Part shown: positions 48,480 through 56,384 of the stretch, one piece after another | Numbering within the stretch: position 1 is the first letter of the stretch | Layout: the number at the start of each line of letters is the position of its first letter | Origin: Nocardioides sp. AX2bis | GTDB lineage: Bacteria > Actinomycetota > Actinomycetes > Propionibacteriales > Nocardioidaceae | Direction of reading: 5' to 3' | Assembly (NCBI RefSeq): GCF_902506435.1 | Contig: NZ_LR733215.1 | Span: forward strand, 3,407,543 to 3,471,542 | DNA length: 64,000 nucleotides | The notes under the pieces: generated by a model | Told to the model about the DNA's origin: nothing | Databases searched by the model: none | The model's input: only the letters and a program-made list of their open reading frames with translations | Translations under genes and position numbers: made by a program

Positions 48480-49535
48480 CTAGAGCTCGCAGCCCACGAG
48501 CACCGGCTCGTTGACCAGCCGGATGCCGTACACCGCCTCGACGCCGTCGCGCACCTCGCGCGCCAGCACGAGGAGCTCGTCGGTGGTCGCGCCGCCGCGG
48601 TTGGTCAGCGCCAGCGTGTGCTTGGTCGACAACGAGACCGACCCGCTGCCGCCGGCCGGGAGGTGGCCGCGGTCGAAGCCGGCGTGCTGGATCAGCCACG
48701 CCGCGCTGGTCTTGGCGCGGCCCTCGCCGGCCGGCCAGGCCGGCGCCCCCTCGGGCACCCGGTCGGCGTCGACGACGGGGTTGGTGAAGAAGGAGCCGGC
48801 GCTCCATGAGTCGTGGTCGTCGGCGTCGAGCACCATGCCCTTGCCGCGGCGCAGCCCCAGCACGGCCTCCCGGACCTCGGCCAGCGGCGCCCGGTCGCCC
48901 GGCTCGACGCCGAGGGTGCGGGCGAGCTCGGCGTAGGTCACCGGGGTGCCGAGCGAGCCCAGCGGGAGCTGGAAGTCGACGGTGAGCACGACGTACCGGC
49001 CGGGCTCGGCCTTGAAGCGGGAGTGCCGGTAGCCGAAGTCGCAGTCGGCGCCGGCGAACGAGCGCAGCCGGGCCTCGTGCCGGTCCCACGCACGCACCCG
49101 GCTGATGGTCTGGGCGACCTCCTGGCCGTAGGCCCCGACGTTCTGGACCGGGGACGCGCCGACCGACCCCGGGATGCCCGACAGCGCCTCCAGGCCCACC
49201 CAGCCGCGGGCGACAGCGGTCGCGACCAGGTCGTCCCACGGCTCGCCGGCGGCGACCCGGACGACGACGCCGCCGCAGGTGGGGTCGGCGCCGTCGTGGT
49301 CGGGCAGCACCCCGCGGGTGGCCACCTCGACGACGACCCCCTCGAACCCGTCGTCGGCCACGACCAGGTTGCTGCCGCCGCCGAGCACCAGCACGGGGAC
49401 GCCCCGCTCGTCGCCGTCGCGGACGGCGTCGACGACCTGCTCCTCGGTGGTCGCGCGGACCAGCTCGGCCGCGGGACCGCCGAGGCGCAGCGTGGTGTGC
49501 TCGGAGAGGAGGGCCCCCGGGATCCGGTCAGCCAT
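48480..49535 (-). CDS. murB: UDP-N-acetylenolpyruvoylglucosamine reductase
   Basis: 351 residues. FAD-binding segments are TTLRLGGPAAELVRAT, VLGGGSNLVVADDGFEGVVV and GLEALSGIPGSVGASPVQNV then GAYGQEV. RHSRFK and, near the end, SVSLSTKHTLALTNRGGA carry catalytic residues of the MurB type. It completes UDP-MurNAc in peptidoglycan synthesis. Its start overlaps the preceding MaoC gene by 8 bp, so cell-wall synthesis is coupled to the hydratase genes. Confidence 0.97.
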   Translation of the reverse strand: MADRIPGALLSEHTTLRLGGPAAELVRATTEEQVVDAVRDGDERGVPVLVLGGGSNLVVADDGFEGVVVEVATRGVLPDHDGADPTCGGVVVRVAAGEPWDDLVATAVARGWVGLEALSGIPGSVGASPVQNVGAYGQEVAQTISRVRAWDRHEARLRSFAGADCDFGYRHSRFKAEPGRYVVLTVDFQLPLGSLGTPVTYAELARTLGVEPGDRAPLAEVREAVLGLRRGKGMVLDADDHDSWSAGSFFTNPVVDADRVPEGAPAWPAGEGRAKTSAAWLIQHAGFDRGHLPAGGSGSVSLSTKHTLALTNRGGATTDELLVLAREVRDGVEAVYGIRLVNEPVLVGCEL

Positions 49536-49938
49536 CGACGCGCACGACCGCCTTGGGCGCGCCGAGGACCTTGCGGCCCTCGCAGGTGACCTCGAGCGCG
49601 AGGGTGGCGAGACCGTCCTCGACCTTCTTCACCACGGCTCCGACCTCGACGAGGGCGCCGGTGTCGTCGTCGGGCACCAGGACCGGGTTGGTGAACTTCG
49701 CGCCGAGCTCGACGACCTCGGCGCCGTCGGTCCACTCGGCCACCGCGCGGGCGGCCAGGGCCAGGGTGACCATGCCGTGGGCGATCACGCCGGGCAGGCC
49801 GACCGCGGTGGCCACCCGGTCGGACCAGTGGATCGGGTTCTGGTCGCCGCTGGCGCCGGCGTAGCGGACCAGGTCGGCGCGGGTCACGGGGTAGCGACGG
49901 GTCTCGAGGACGTCGCCGACGGCCAGCGCGGCGCTCAT
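49528..49938 (-). CDS. MaoC-like (R)-hydratase, HadB-like
   Basis: 136 residues, hot-dog fold. The hydratase-2 motif is visible: GASGDQNPIHWSDRVATAVG then VIAHGMVTLALAARAV, with the catalytic Asp and His. It is the catalytic half of a hydratase pair with the next gene, equivalent in position to hadB of the mycobacterial rpmG-hadABC-secE region. It overlaps the upstream gene by four bases (ATGA). The substrate is (3R)-hydroxyacyl-ACP or -CoA. Confidence 0.85.
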   Translation of the reverse strand: MSAALAVGDVLETRRYPVTRADLVRYAGASGDQNPIHWSDRVATAVGLPGVIAHGMVTLALAARAVAEWTDGAEVVELGAKFTNPVLVPDDDTGALVEVGAVVKKVEDGLATLALEVTCEGRKVLGAPKAVVRVDG

Positions 49939-50345
49939 GCCTGCTCCCCCGCCGTGCCGCGGTGGACCAGCGTGGCGCTCGTCGCGCAGACCAGCGCACC
50001 GGAGGCGTCGGTGACCTCGCTGGTGGTGCCGATGATGTCGTTGCCGCCGATCTGGCGCAGCGAGGAGACGGTCAGCCCGGCGGTCAGCACGTCGCCGGGG
50101 ACCACGGGGCGCTCGTAGGTGAACCGCTGCTCGCCGTGCACGATGCGGGACAGCTCGACGCCGACCTCGGCCAGGAAGGAGTTCATCGCCTCGAAGGCCA
50201 GGACGATCGGGAACGTCGCGGGCGCCGCGCCCCCGTCGTACGGGTGGCCGAGCGTGGCGGCGAACTCACGCACGCGCTCCTCGGCGACGGTGTAGGGCGC
50301 GGTCGGGGCGAAGGTGCGGCCGACCAGGGAGGGGTCCACGGACAT
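49935..50345 (-). CDS. MaoC N-terminal-like hydratase subunit, HadA-like
   Basis: 136 residues, hot-dog fold without the catalytic Asp-His motif. It contains TAPYTVAEERVREFAATLGH and FTYERPVVPGDVLTAGLTVS, typical of the substrate-binding partner in HadAB/HadBC-type dimers. It would pair with the HadB-like protein encoded downstream. It is located 100 bp after rpmG. Confidence 0.82.
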   Translation of the reverse strand: MSVDPSLVGRTFAPTAPYTVAEERVREFAATLGHPYDGGAAPATFPIVLAFEAMNSFLAEVGVELSRIVHGEQRFTYERPVVPGDVLTAGLTVSSLRQIGGNDIIGTTSEVTDASGALVCATSATLVHRGTAGEQA

Positions 50346-50400
50346 GCCGCCGAGCCTAGTGCCCGGGGTGTGCCGGGACGCGCCTGCCCGCAGACGCGAC

Positions 50401-50430
50401 CAGGCCCGCCACGGCGTCGTGGCGGGCCTG
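50401..50430 (-). terminator. Terminator hairpin after rpmG
   Basis: A perfect 12-bp stem (50401-50412 with 50419-50430) around a 6-base loop, 16 bases past the rpmG stop. Confidence 0.7.
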
Positions 50431-50445
50431 TCGGTGGAGCAGGAG

Positions 50446-50616
50446 TCAGCGGGTCTCGCGGTGCGGCTGGTGGTGGCGGCAGCGCGGGCAGAACTTCGCC
50501 ATCTCGAGCCGGTCGGGGTTGTTGCGCCGGTTCTTCTTGGTGATGTAGTTCCGCTCCTTGCACTCCACGCAGGCGAGAGTGATCTTGGGGCGAACGTCGG
50601 AGCTCTTGCTGGCCAC
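50446..50616 (-). CDS. rpmG: 50S ribosomal protein L33, zinc-binding form
   Basis: 56 residues from GTG 50616: [20 protein letters not shown] then [20 protein letters not shown] and [15 protein letters not shown]. Two CXXC pairs mark the zinc-containing (C+) paralogue. Its placement upstream of the MaoC genes matches rpmG2-hadA in mycobacteria. AAGGA lies upstream at a suitable distance. Confidence 0.95.
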   Translation of the reverse strand: MASKSSDVRPKITLACVECKERNYITKKNRRNNPDRLEMAKFCPRCRHHQPHRETR

Positions 50617-50656
50617 GGGAAGTCCTTAGTCGGTTGGTGCTGCGGTGCGGAGATGG

Positions 50657-50733
50657 TGGTAGCGGGGGCGGGACTCGAACCCGCGACACCACGATTATGA
50701 GCCGTGTGCTCTAACCACCTGAGCTACCCCGCC
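50657..50733 (-). tRNA. tRNA-Met (anticodon CAT)
   Basis: 77 bases with an encoded CCA end. The acceptor GGCGGGG pairs with CCCCGCT (one G-U), the anticodon loop is CTCATAA and the T-arm is GGGTTCGAGTCCC. The first pair is G-U rather than the C-A mismatch of initiators, so it reads as an elongator. Confidence 0.96.
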
Positions 50734-50740
50734 ACGAGCG

Positions 50741-50780
50741 CGAGGTTCTCCGGTCGATCATACTGCGACCGGAAACCTCG
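50741..50780 (-). other. Hairpin between tRNA-Thr and tRNA-Met
   Basis: Inverted arms CGAGGTTCTCCGGTCG and CGACCGGAAACCTCG pair over about 15 bp with one bulge and a loop of about nine bases. It may be a terminator for tRNA-Thr or a processing signal. Confidence 0.5.
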
Positions 50781-50785
50781 CCCAG

Positions 50786-50858
50786 AGCCCCTTTACGGAA
50801 TCGAACCGTAGACCTTCTCCTTACCATGGAGACGCTCTGCCGACTGAGCTAAAGGGGC
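50786..50858 (-). tRNA. tRNA-Thr (anticodon GGT)
   Basis: 73 bases: acceptor GCCCCTT/AAGGGGC, D-arm TAGCTCAGTCGGCAGAGC, anticodon stem TCTCC/GGAGA with loop ATGGTAA, T-arm CGGTTCGATTCCG and discriminator T. No CCA is encoded. Confidence 0.95.
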
Positions 50859-50891
50859 AACGACGCAGAACCATACACAGAGGTCGGACCG

Positions 50892-51737
50892 ATGGTGAAA
50901 TCGCCCCCCACCCCCCACTTCTACGACCTCGTCGAGCCCCCCACGGACCCCTCCGAGGGGGCCGCCGGGGACGCCTCGGAGGACCGTCCCGACGGGGTCC
51001 TGCCGACCTCCTGGACGGCCGGGCCGTGGACCGCCGAGGCACAGCACGGCGGACCCCCCTCGGCACTCCTGGGGCGTGCCGTGGAGCGGCTCGCGGCGGC
51101 CACCGGCGGCGGTGCGGTGGGCCGGATCAGCATCGACCTGCTCGGGCCGGTCCCGGTCGGCCCGCTGTCGGTCGGCGCGACCGTGCTGCGCCCCGGGCGC
51201 AGCGTCCGGCTGCTCGAGGCGACGCTGCGCGACGTCGCCGCCGACCGGTCGGTGGCCGTCGCCCGCGCCTGGGTGCTGCCCGAGCGGGACGACGGTCCCG
51301 GTGAGCCCGGTCCGCCTCCCCCGCACGGCCCCGAGCACGGCGTACGCCGCCCACGCCCGCCGACGTGGAACGGCGGCTACCTCGACGCGGTCGACTGGCG
51401 CTGGGTCCGCGGCGGGCTGGACGAGCCCGGGACCGGCGAGGTGTGGATGCGCTCGCCCCGGCTGGTGGCCGGGGAGGAGACCTCCCCGCTGCAGCGGGTG
51501 CTGACGTGCGTCGACTCGGCCTCCGGGGTCAGCGCCGCCCTCGACATCGCGGACTGGGCCTTCCTGAACACCGAGCTGACCGTCCACGTGCTGCGCCCCG
51601 CGGTGGGCGAGTGGGTCTGCCTGGACGCCGCCACGACGCTGGGCCCGGGCTCGGTGGCGGTCGCCACGTCGACCGTGCACGACGCCCACGGGCTCGTCGC
51701 ACGGTCGGCCCAGACCCTCCTGGTCGTCCGCCGCTGA
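50892..51737 (+). CDS. TesB-like acyl-CoA thioesterase family protein
   Basis: 281 residues with two hot-dog units. The first contains EAQHGGPPSALLGRAVERLA, typical of the thioesterase-like 4HBT_3/TesB group, and VGRISIDLLGPVPVGPLSVG. The second ends DIADWAFLNTELTVHVLRPA, VCLDAATTLGPGSVAVATST and VHDAHGLVARSAQTLLVVRR. It should hydrolyse acyl-CoA, with unknown chain specificity. The gene ends 20 bp before the 53-bp repeat array and is divergent from tRNA-Thr. Confidence 0.82.
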   Translation: MVKSPPTPHFYDLVEPPTDPSEGAAGDASEDRPDGVLPTSWTAGPWTAEAQHGGPPSALLGRAVERLAAATGGGAVGRISIDLLGPVPVGPLSVGATVLRPGRSVRLLEATLRDVAADRSVAVARAWVLPERDDGPGEPGPPPPHGPEHGVRRPRPPTWNGGYLDAVDWRWVRGGLDEPGTGEVWMRSPRLVAGEETSPLQRVLTCVDSASGVSAALDIADWAFLNTELTVHVLRPAVGEWVCLDAATTLGPGSVAVATSTVHDAHGLVARSAQTLLVVRR

Positions 51738-51757
51738 CACCTGCCGCAAGGACATCG

Positions 51758-52240
51758 CACGGTGGTCGAGGAGCGAGCACCAGCCCACGGTGGTCGAGGA
51801 GCGAGCGCCAGCGAGCGTCACGAGACCCGGGCCCACCACACGGTGGTCGAGGAGCGAGCACCAGCGAGCGTCACGAGACCCGGCCCCACCACACGGTGGT
51901 CGAGGAGCGAGCACCAGCGAGCGTCACGAGACCCGGCCCCACCACACGGTGGTCGAGGAGCGAGCACCAGCGAGCGTCACGAGACCCAGGCCCACCACAC
52001 GGTGGTCGAGGAGCGAGCACCAGCGAGCGTCACGAGACCCGGGCCCACCGGCCGCGGACCCTGCTCGACGCCTCCCGCAAGGACAGCAGCGGATCACTGC
52101 CACCCCGTGGCAGCAATCCGCTGCCGTCATCGAGGGCCGAACGCACGGTGGTCGAGGAGCGAGCGCCAGCGAGCGTCACGAGACCCGGGCCCACCACACG
52201 GTGGTCGAGGAGCGAGCGCCAGCGAGCGTCACGAGACCCC
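51758..52240 (+). repeat. Array of 53-bp tandem repeats (eight units, one interruption)
   Basis: Units start at 51758 (truncated), 51786, 51839, 51892, 51945, 51998, 52144 and 52197. The full ones are exactly 53 bp apart in two blocks. Each has GGTGGTCGAGGAGCGAGC, then A/GC, then CAGCGAGCGTCACGAGACC and a CCC(A/G)GGCCCACCA-like tail. There are no unique spacers. It sits between thioesterase and tag gene ends and contains open frames only because 53-bp units lack stops. No gene is seen in 51738-52340. Confidence 0.95.
52086..52124. other. Palindrome in the spacer of the 53-bp array
   Basis: 17-base arms pair with two mismatches around CCCCG. They lie in the roughly 90-bp segment that splits the array (52051-52143) and which itself carries no repeat unit. 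Confidence 0.65.
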
Positions 52241-52243
52241 ACC

Positions 52244-52327
52244 AGGTCTCGAGGCTCGGGCCGAGCGGCCCTCGCACCTCGACCACCGGAGAGGCAGACC
52301 GAGCGGCCCTCGCACCTCGACCACCGG
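52244..52327 (-). repeat. Degenerate inverted copies at the array end
   Basis: GGTCTCGAGGCTCGGGCCGA leads to CCTCGCACCTCGACCACCGG (52244-52289), and a second partial copy with the same GAGCGGCCCTCGCACCTCGA core follows (to 52327). They are a sub-family of the reverse complement of the 53-bp unit. Confidence 0.75.
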
Positions 52328-52340
52328 GCGGCGGCGGACC

Positions 52341-52931
52341 TCAGCGGACGCCGCGGCGGTGGCAGCCCATGAGATGGGTGTCAACCAGCCCCAGCGCCTC
52401 CATCAGCGCGTGCATCGTGGTGGGGCCGACGAAGACGAACCCGCGTCGCTTCAGCTCCTTGCTGAGCGCCAGCGAGTCCGCCGAGCTGCCGGGCACCTCC
52501 TCGACCGTCCGGGGCGCCGGGCCGACCTCCGGTGCGTAGGCCCGCAGGAGGCCCTCCAGGCCGTCGGTGCCGGCCGCCTCGCGCAGCGCGACGGTGGCGC
52601 CCGCGTTGGTGATCGTGGCGTCGACCTTGCGCCGGTTGCGCACGATCCCGGCGTCGGCCATCAGCCGGGCGACGTCGGCGTCGTCGAAGGCGGCCACCGC
52701 GTCGACGTCGAAGCCGGCGAAGGCCTCACGGAAGGCGGGCCGCTTGCGCAGGATGGTGGCCCAGGACAGGCCCGACTGGAACGCCTCGAGCGTCAGCCGC
52801 TCGAAGTAGGCCGACTCGCCCTCGACCGAGACGCCCCACTCGGTGTCGTGGTACTCCTGCATCATCCCGCTGCCCGCGCCCCAGGGGCAGCGGGGGACGC
52901 CGTCGTCCCCGACGACCGGTCCGGTGCTCAC
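52341..52931 (-). CDS. tag: DNA-3-methyladenine glycosylase I
   Basis: 196 residues from GTG 52931. Zinc residues are visible in RCPWG, the YHDTEWG segment, and the C-terminal HLMGCHRR (HX3C), together with WATILRKRPAFREAFAGFD and GIVRNRRKVDATITNA. It excises 3-methyladenine from alkylated DNA. The start is shared with the downstream side of the pirin gene, 7 bp apart on the same strand. Confidence 0.93.
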   Translation of the reverse strand: MSTGPVVGDDGVPRCPWGAGSGMMQEYHDTEWGVSVEGESAYFERLTLEAFQSGLSWATILRKRPAFREAFAGFDVDAVAAFDDADVARLMADAGIVRNRRKVDATITNAGATVALREAAGTDGLEGLLRAYAPEVGPAPRTVEEVPGSSADSLALSKELKRRGFVFVGPTTMHALMEALGLVDTHLMGCHRRGVR

Positions 52932-52938
52932 GACGCGC

Positions 52939-53907
52939 TCACGACCGGGTGCGCAGGCGCACGCGCGGCAGCGCCGGGGCCGGGATCGGCGGCATCGCGG
53001 AGACGACACCGAAGCGACCGTCGGCCTGCTGCCCCTCGCCCACCTGCGCCTGCCAGTCCTCGCGGGCCGTGACGACCTCGTCGTGCGTGCGCCCGACGAA
53101 GTTCCACCACATGACGATCGGCTCGCCGAACGGCGGCCCGCCGAGCAGCAGCACCCGCGCCCCCTCCGCGCCGGCGGCCAGCGTCAGCCTCGCGGCGCCG
53201 GGGGCGGCGTAGGCCAGCTCGTGCTGCGCGACGGCGGTGCCGGCCACGTCGACGGCACCGGTGTCGACCAGCACCCCGTGCTCGTAGGACGGGTCGACCT
53301 CGAGCGCCAGGACCGCGCCGGGGTCCAGGACGAGCTCGGCGCCCAGCAGCGGGGTGGCCGTCGCGACGGGCGAGGTGACGCCCAGCAGCGAGCCGAGGAA
53401 CACCGAGGCGCGCCAGCCGTCCCCGGCCAGCGGCTCGGGGGCGTGGTGGGCGAAGGAGGGCGCCCCGTCGCGTGCCCTCTCGGGCAGCGCCACCCAGAGC
53501 TGGGCACCGTGCAGCACCGTCGTGGTGGGCAGCGAGATCTCGGAGTGGCTGACGCCCCGGCCGGCGGTCATCAGGTTGACCTCGCCCGGGCGGACGACGG
53601 CATGCGTCCCGAGGCTGTCGCGGTGCTCGACCTCGCCGGTGAAGAGCCAGCTGACCGTGGCCAGCCCGATGTGCGGGTGGGGCGCGACCACCATGCCGCC
53701 GGTGTCGGCGACGTCGTCGGGGCCGTAGTGGTCGGCGAAGCACCACGCCCCGATCAGCGAGCGGTCACGCTGCGGCAGCGTGCGCCGCACCGTCATCGCC
53801 CGCGGGCCCCCGAGCGGGACCTCCCGGGGGCCGAGGACCTCGACCCCCGGGCCGCCCGGGTCCGGTCGGCACTCGACCTCGTCCGGGTCGCGCTCGCCAT
53901 TGCTCAT
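52939..53907 (-). CDS. Pirin family protein
   Basis: 322 residues, a bicupin. The N-terminal cupin has the metal-binding motif PHPHIGLATVSWLFTGEVEH then GRGVSHSE, with three His and one Glu as in pirins. Members are quercetin-2,3-dioxygenases or redox-sensitive regulators. There is no evidence for either role here. It is possibly co-transcribed with tag. Confidence 0.9.
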   Translation of the reverse strand: MSNGERDPDEVECRPDPGGPGVEVLGPREVPLGGPRAMTVRRTLPQRDRSLIGAWCFADHYGPDDVADTGGMVVAPHPHIGLATVSWLFTGEVEHRDSLGTHAVVRPGEVNLMTAGRGVSHSEISLPTTTVLHGAQLWVALPERARDGAPSFAHHAPEPLAGDGWRASVFLGSLLGVTSPVATATPLLGAELVLDPGAVLALEVDPSYEHGVLVDTGAVDVAGTAVAQHELAYAAPGAARLTLAAGAEGARVLLLGGPPFGEPIVMWWNFVGRTHDEVVTAREDWQAQVGEGQQADGRFGVVSAMPPIPAPALPRVRLRTRS

Positions 53908-53917
53908 CGGAGTGGGC

Positions 53918-56335
53918 TCAGGCCAGCTGGCCCGGGTTGTCCGTGCGCATCGTCCCGGTGCCCTGGTCGCCCGAACCCTCTATCGTCCGGCTGCCCAGGA
54001 CGTAGCCAGGACGCTCGAGCCGCAGGATGACCGCCTTCGAGACCGGGGTGTTGCTGCCGACCGCGGTGGAGTCCAGCGGCACCAGCGGGTTGGTCTCGGG
54101 GTAGTACGCCGCGGCGCAGCCCCGGGGCTGGTCGTAGGAGACGATCCGGAAGTCGCGGGCGATCCGCTCCTCGGCGTCACCGTTGCCGTCCGGGTCGGTC
54201 CACTCGCCCACGAGGTCGACCATGTCGCCGTCGGCCATCTCGAGCTCCCGGATGTCGTCGGGGTGCACGAAGACCACGCGGCGCCCGTTGCTGATGCCGC
54301 GGTAGCGGTCGTCGAGCCCGTAGATCGTGGTGTTGAACTGGTCGTGGGAACGCAGCGTCTGCAGCAGCAGCCGGCCCTGGGGGACCTCCAGCACCTCGAC
54401 GGGGGTGCAGCTCAGCAGCGCCTTGCCCGACTCGGTCTCGAAGGTGCGGGTGTCGCGCGGCGGGTGCGGCAGGACGAACCCGCCGGGCACGTCGACCTTC
54501 TCGTCGTAGGCCGCGCACCCGGGCACGACGCGGGCGATCGAGCGACGGATCTCGGTGTAGTCCGAGCGCCACGCGGCCCACGGCACGCGGGCCATCGCCT
54601 GCCCGGCCGGCGAGTCGGGGGCGGCGGCCTGGACGGCCTCGGCCAGCCCGCAGACGACGTGGACCTCGGAGCGCAGGTGCGGCGACGCCGGCTTCAGCGG
54701 CCCCTTCGAGGCGTGCACGGCCGACATCGAGTCCTCGACGGTCACCCGCTGCTCGACACCACCGGTGAGGTCCTTCTCGGACCGGCCCAGCGGCGGCAGC
54801 AGCAGCGTCTCGCGACCGAAGGTCACGTGGCTGTGGTTGAGCTTGGTGGCGACGTTGACGACGGTCCGGACCTTGCGCATCGCGGCCGCGGTCACCTCGG
54901 TGTCCGGGGCGGCCGAGACGAAGTTGCCTCCCATGGAGAGGAAGAAGTCGACGGTGCCGTCCCGCATCTCGCGGATCGCCTGGACGGTGTCGTGACCGTG
55001 CTCGCGCGGCGGGTCGAAGCCGAACTCGCCCTGGATCGCGTCGAGGAAGTGGTCGGGCAGCCGCTCCCAGACGCCCATGGTCCGGTCGCCCTGCACGTTG
55101 CTGTGGCCGCGCACCGGGCAGAGCCCGGCACCGGGCCGGCCGATGTTGCCCTGCAGCAGCGCGACGTTGACGATCTCCTTGATCGTGGCGACCGAGTTGT
55201 GGTGCTGGGTGATGCCCATCGCCCAGCAGGTCACGGTGGCCTCGGAGTCGCGGAACATCTCGGCGGCCTCGGTGACCTGCGCGCGGGTCAGGCCGGTCGA
55301 GGCCTCGACCTTGGCCCAGTCGAGCTCCTGCACGTGGTCGACGTACTGCTCGAAGCCGGCGGTGTAACGCTCCAGGAACTCGCGGTCCAGGGCGTCCCAC
55401 TGGACCAGCAGCGAGCCGATCGCCTGGAAGAGCGCGAGGTCGCCGTTGATCCGGATCGGCAGGTGGAGGTCGGAGAGACCGGTGCCGTTGGCGAGCCAGC
55501 CCTTGACCTTCTGCGGGTTCTTGAAGCGGACCATCCCCGCCTCCTCGAGCGGGTTGACCGAGATGATCTTGGCGCCGCGACCCTTGGCCTCCTCGAGGGC
55601 GGAGAGCATCCGCGGGTGGTTGGTGCCCGGGTTCTGCCCGACCACGACGATCAGCTTGGCCAGGTGGATGTCCTCCAGGCTGACCGAGCCCTTGCCGATC
55701 CCGATCGTCTCGACCAGCGCCGACCCGCTCGACTCGTGGCACATGTTCGAGCAGTCCGGCAGGTTGTTGGTGCCCAAGGCGCGGACGAAGACCTGGTAGG
55801 CGTAGGCGGCCTCGTTGGAGACCTTGCCCGAGGTGTAGAACACCGCGCGGTCCGGGGAGCTCAGCCCGGTCAGCCGCTCGGCCATCAGGGCGTTCGCGTC
55901 CTCCCAGCTGATCGGCTCGTAGTGGGTGCCGCCCTCACGGACGATCATCGGCTCGGTGATCCGGCCCTGCTGGCCCAGCCAGTACTCCGTGCGCCCGGCC
56001 AGGTCGGCCAGCGAGTGGGAGGCGAAGAACTCGCGGTCGACCCGGCGCTTGGTGGCCTCCTCGGTGACCGCCTTCGCGCCGTTCTCGCAGAACTCCGCGT
56101 GGTGGCGCTCCCCCGGGCTGGGGTCGGGCCAGGCACAACCCTGGCAGTCGAACCCGTCGGCCTGGTTCAGCTTGAGCAGCGTCTGGGCGGTGCGGACCGG
56201 CCCCATCTGCTCCATGGCGCGCTTCATCGAGACGGCCACGGCGGTCGGACCGGCGGCGTGGTGGTGGGGCTTGTCGACGTCGAGGTCGCCCTCGTCGATG
56301 TCGGACTTGGGGGCGGGGCGGAGTGCACTCACCAC
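53918..56335 (-). CDS. FdhF/YdeP-family molybdopterin oxidoreductase alpha subunit
   Basis: 805 residues. The N-terminal FDCQGCAWPDPSPGERHHAE region with a later CENG replaces the usual CXXCXXXC cluster site. GKVSNEAAYAYQVFVRALGT and NNLPDCSNMCHESSGSALVE follow, then TCWAMGITQHHNSVATIKEI, and the C-terminal molydop-binding domain ends in RTIEGSGDQGTGTMRTDNP-like sequence. This matches the YdeP subgroup rather than true formate dehydrogenases. GTG 56335 or 56332 could start it. It is divergent from no gene, following hmgA on the same strand 49 bp away. No fdhD is in view. Confidence 0.88.
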   Translation of the reverse strand: MVSALRPAPKSDIDEGDLDVDKPHHHAAGPTAVAVSMKRAMEQMGPVRTAQTLLKLNQADGFDCQGCAWPDPSPGERHHAEFCENGAKAVTEEATKRRVDREFFASHSLADLAGRTEYWLGQQGRITEPMIVREGGTHYEPISWEDANALMAERLTGLSSPDRAVFYTSGKVSNEAAYAYQVFVRALGTNNLPDCSNMCHESSGSALVETIGIGKGSVSLEDIHLAKLIVVVGQNPGTNHPRMLSALEEAKGRGAKIISVNPLEEAGMVRFKNPQKVKGWLANGTGLSDLHLPIRINGDLALFQAIGSLLVQWDALDREFLERYTAGFEQYVDHVQELDWAKVEASTGLTRAQVTEAAEMFRDSEATVTCWAMGITQHHNSVATIKEIVNVALLQGNIGRPGAGLCPVRGHSNVQGDRTMGVWERLPDHFLDAIQGEFGFDPPREHGHDTVQAIREMRDGTVDFFLSMGGNFVSAAPDTEVTAAAMRKVRTVVNVATKLNHSHVTFGRETLLLPPLGRSEKDLTGGVEQRVTVEDSMSAVHASKGPLKPASPHLRSEVHVVCGLAEAVQAAAPDSPAGQAMARVPWAAWRSDYTEIRRSIARVVPGCAAYDEKVDVPGGFVLPHPPRDTRTFETESGKALLSCTPVEVLEVPQGRLLLQTLRSHDQFNTTIYGLDDRYRGISNGRRVVFVHPDDIRELEMADGDMVDLVGEWTDPDGNGDAEERIARDFRIVSYDQPRGCAAAYYPETNPLVPLDSTAVGSNTPVSKAVILRLERPGYVLGSRTIEGSGDQGTGTMRTDNPGQLA

Positions 56336-56384
56336 ACCATCATCACCTAGGCCCCCCGACGCGGCGCCACCCCCGGGCGGCGAG

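Noticed and set aside
51758-52240. CRISPR array
   Set aside because: Units follow each other directly with no unique spacers, and no cas genes are nearby.
51365-53072. Open frames running through the 53-bp repeat array
   Set aside because: The open frame comes from the repeat unit lacking stops; the translation is a repeated VVEERAPASVTRPGPTT-like unit, with no start signal and no homologous family.
53918-56335. Formate dehydrogenase
   Set aside because: The N-terminal Cys pattern and lack of fdhD or small subunits fit the YdeP subgroup, for which formate activity is not established.
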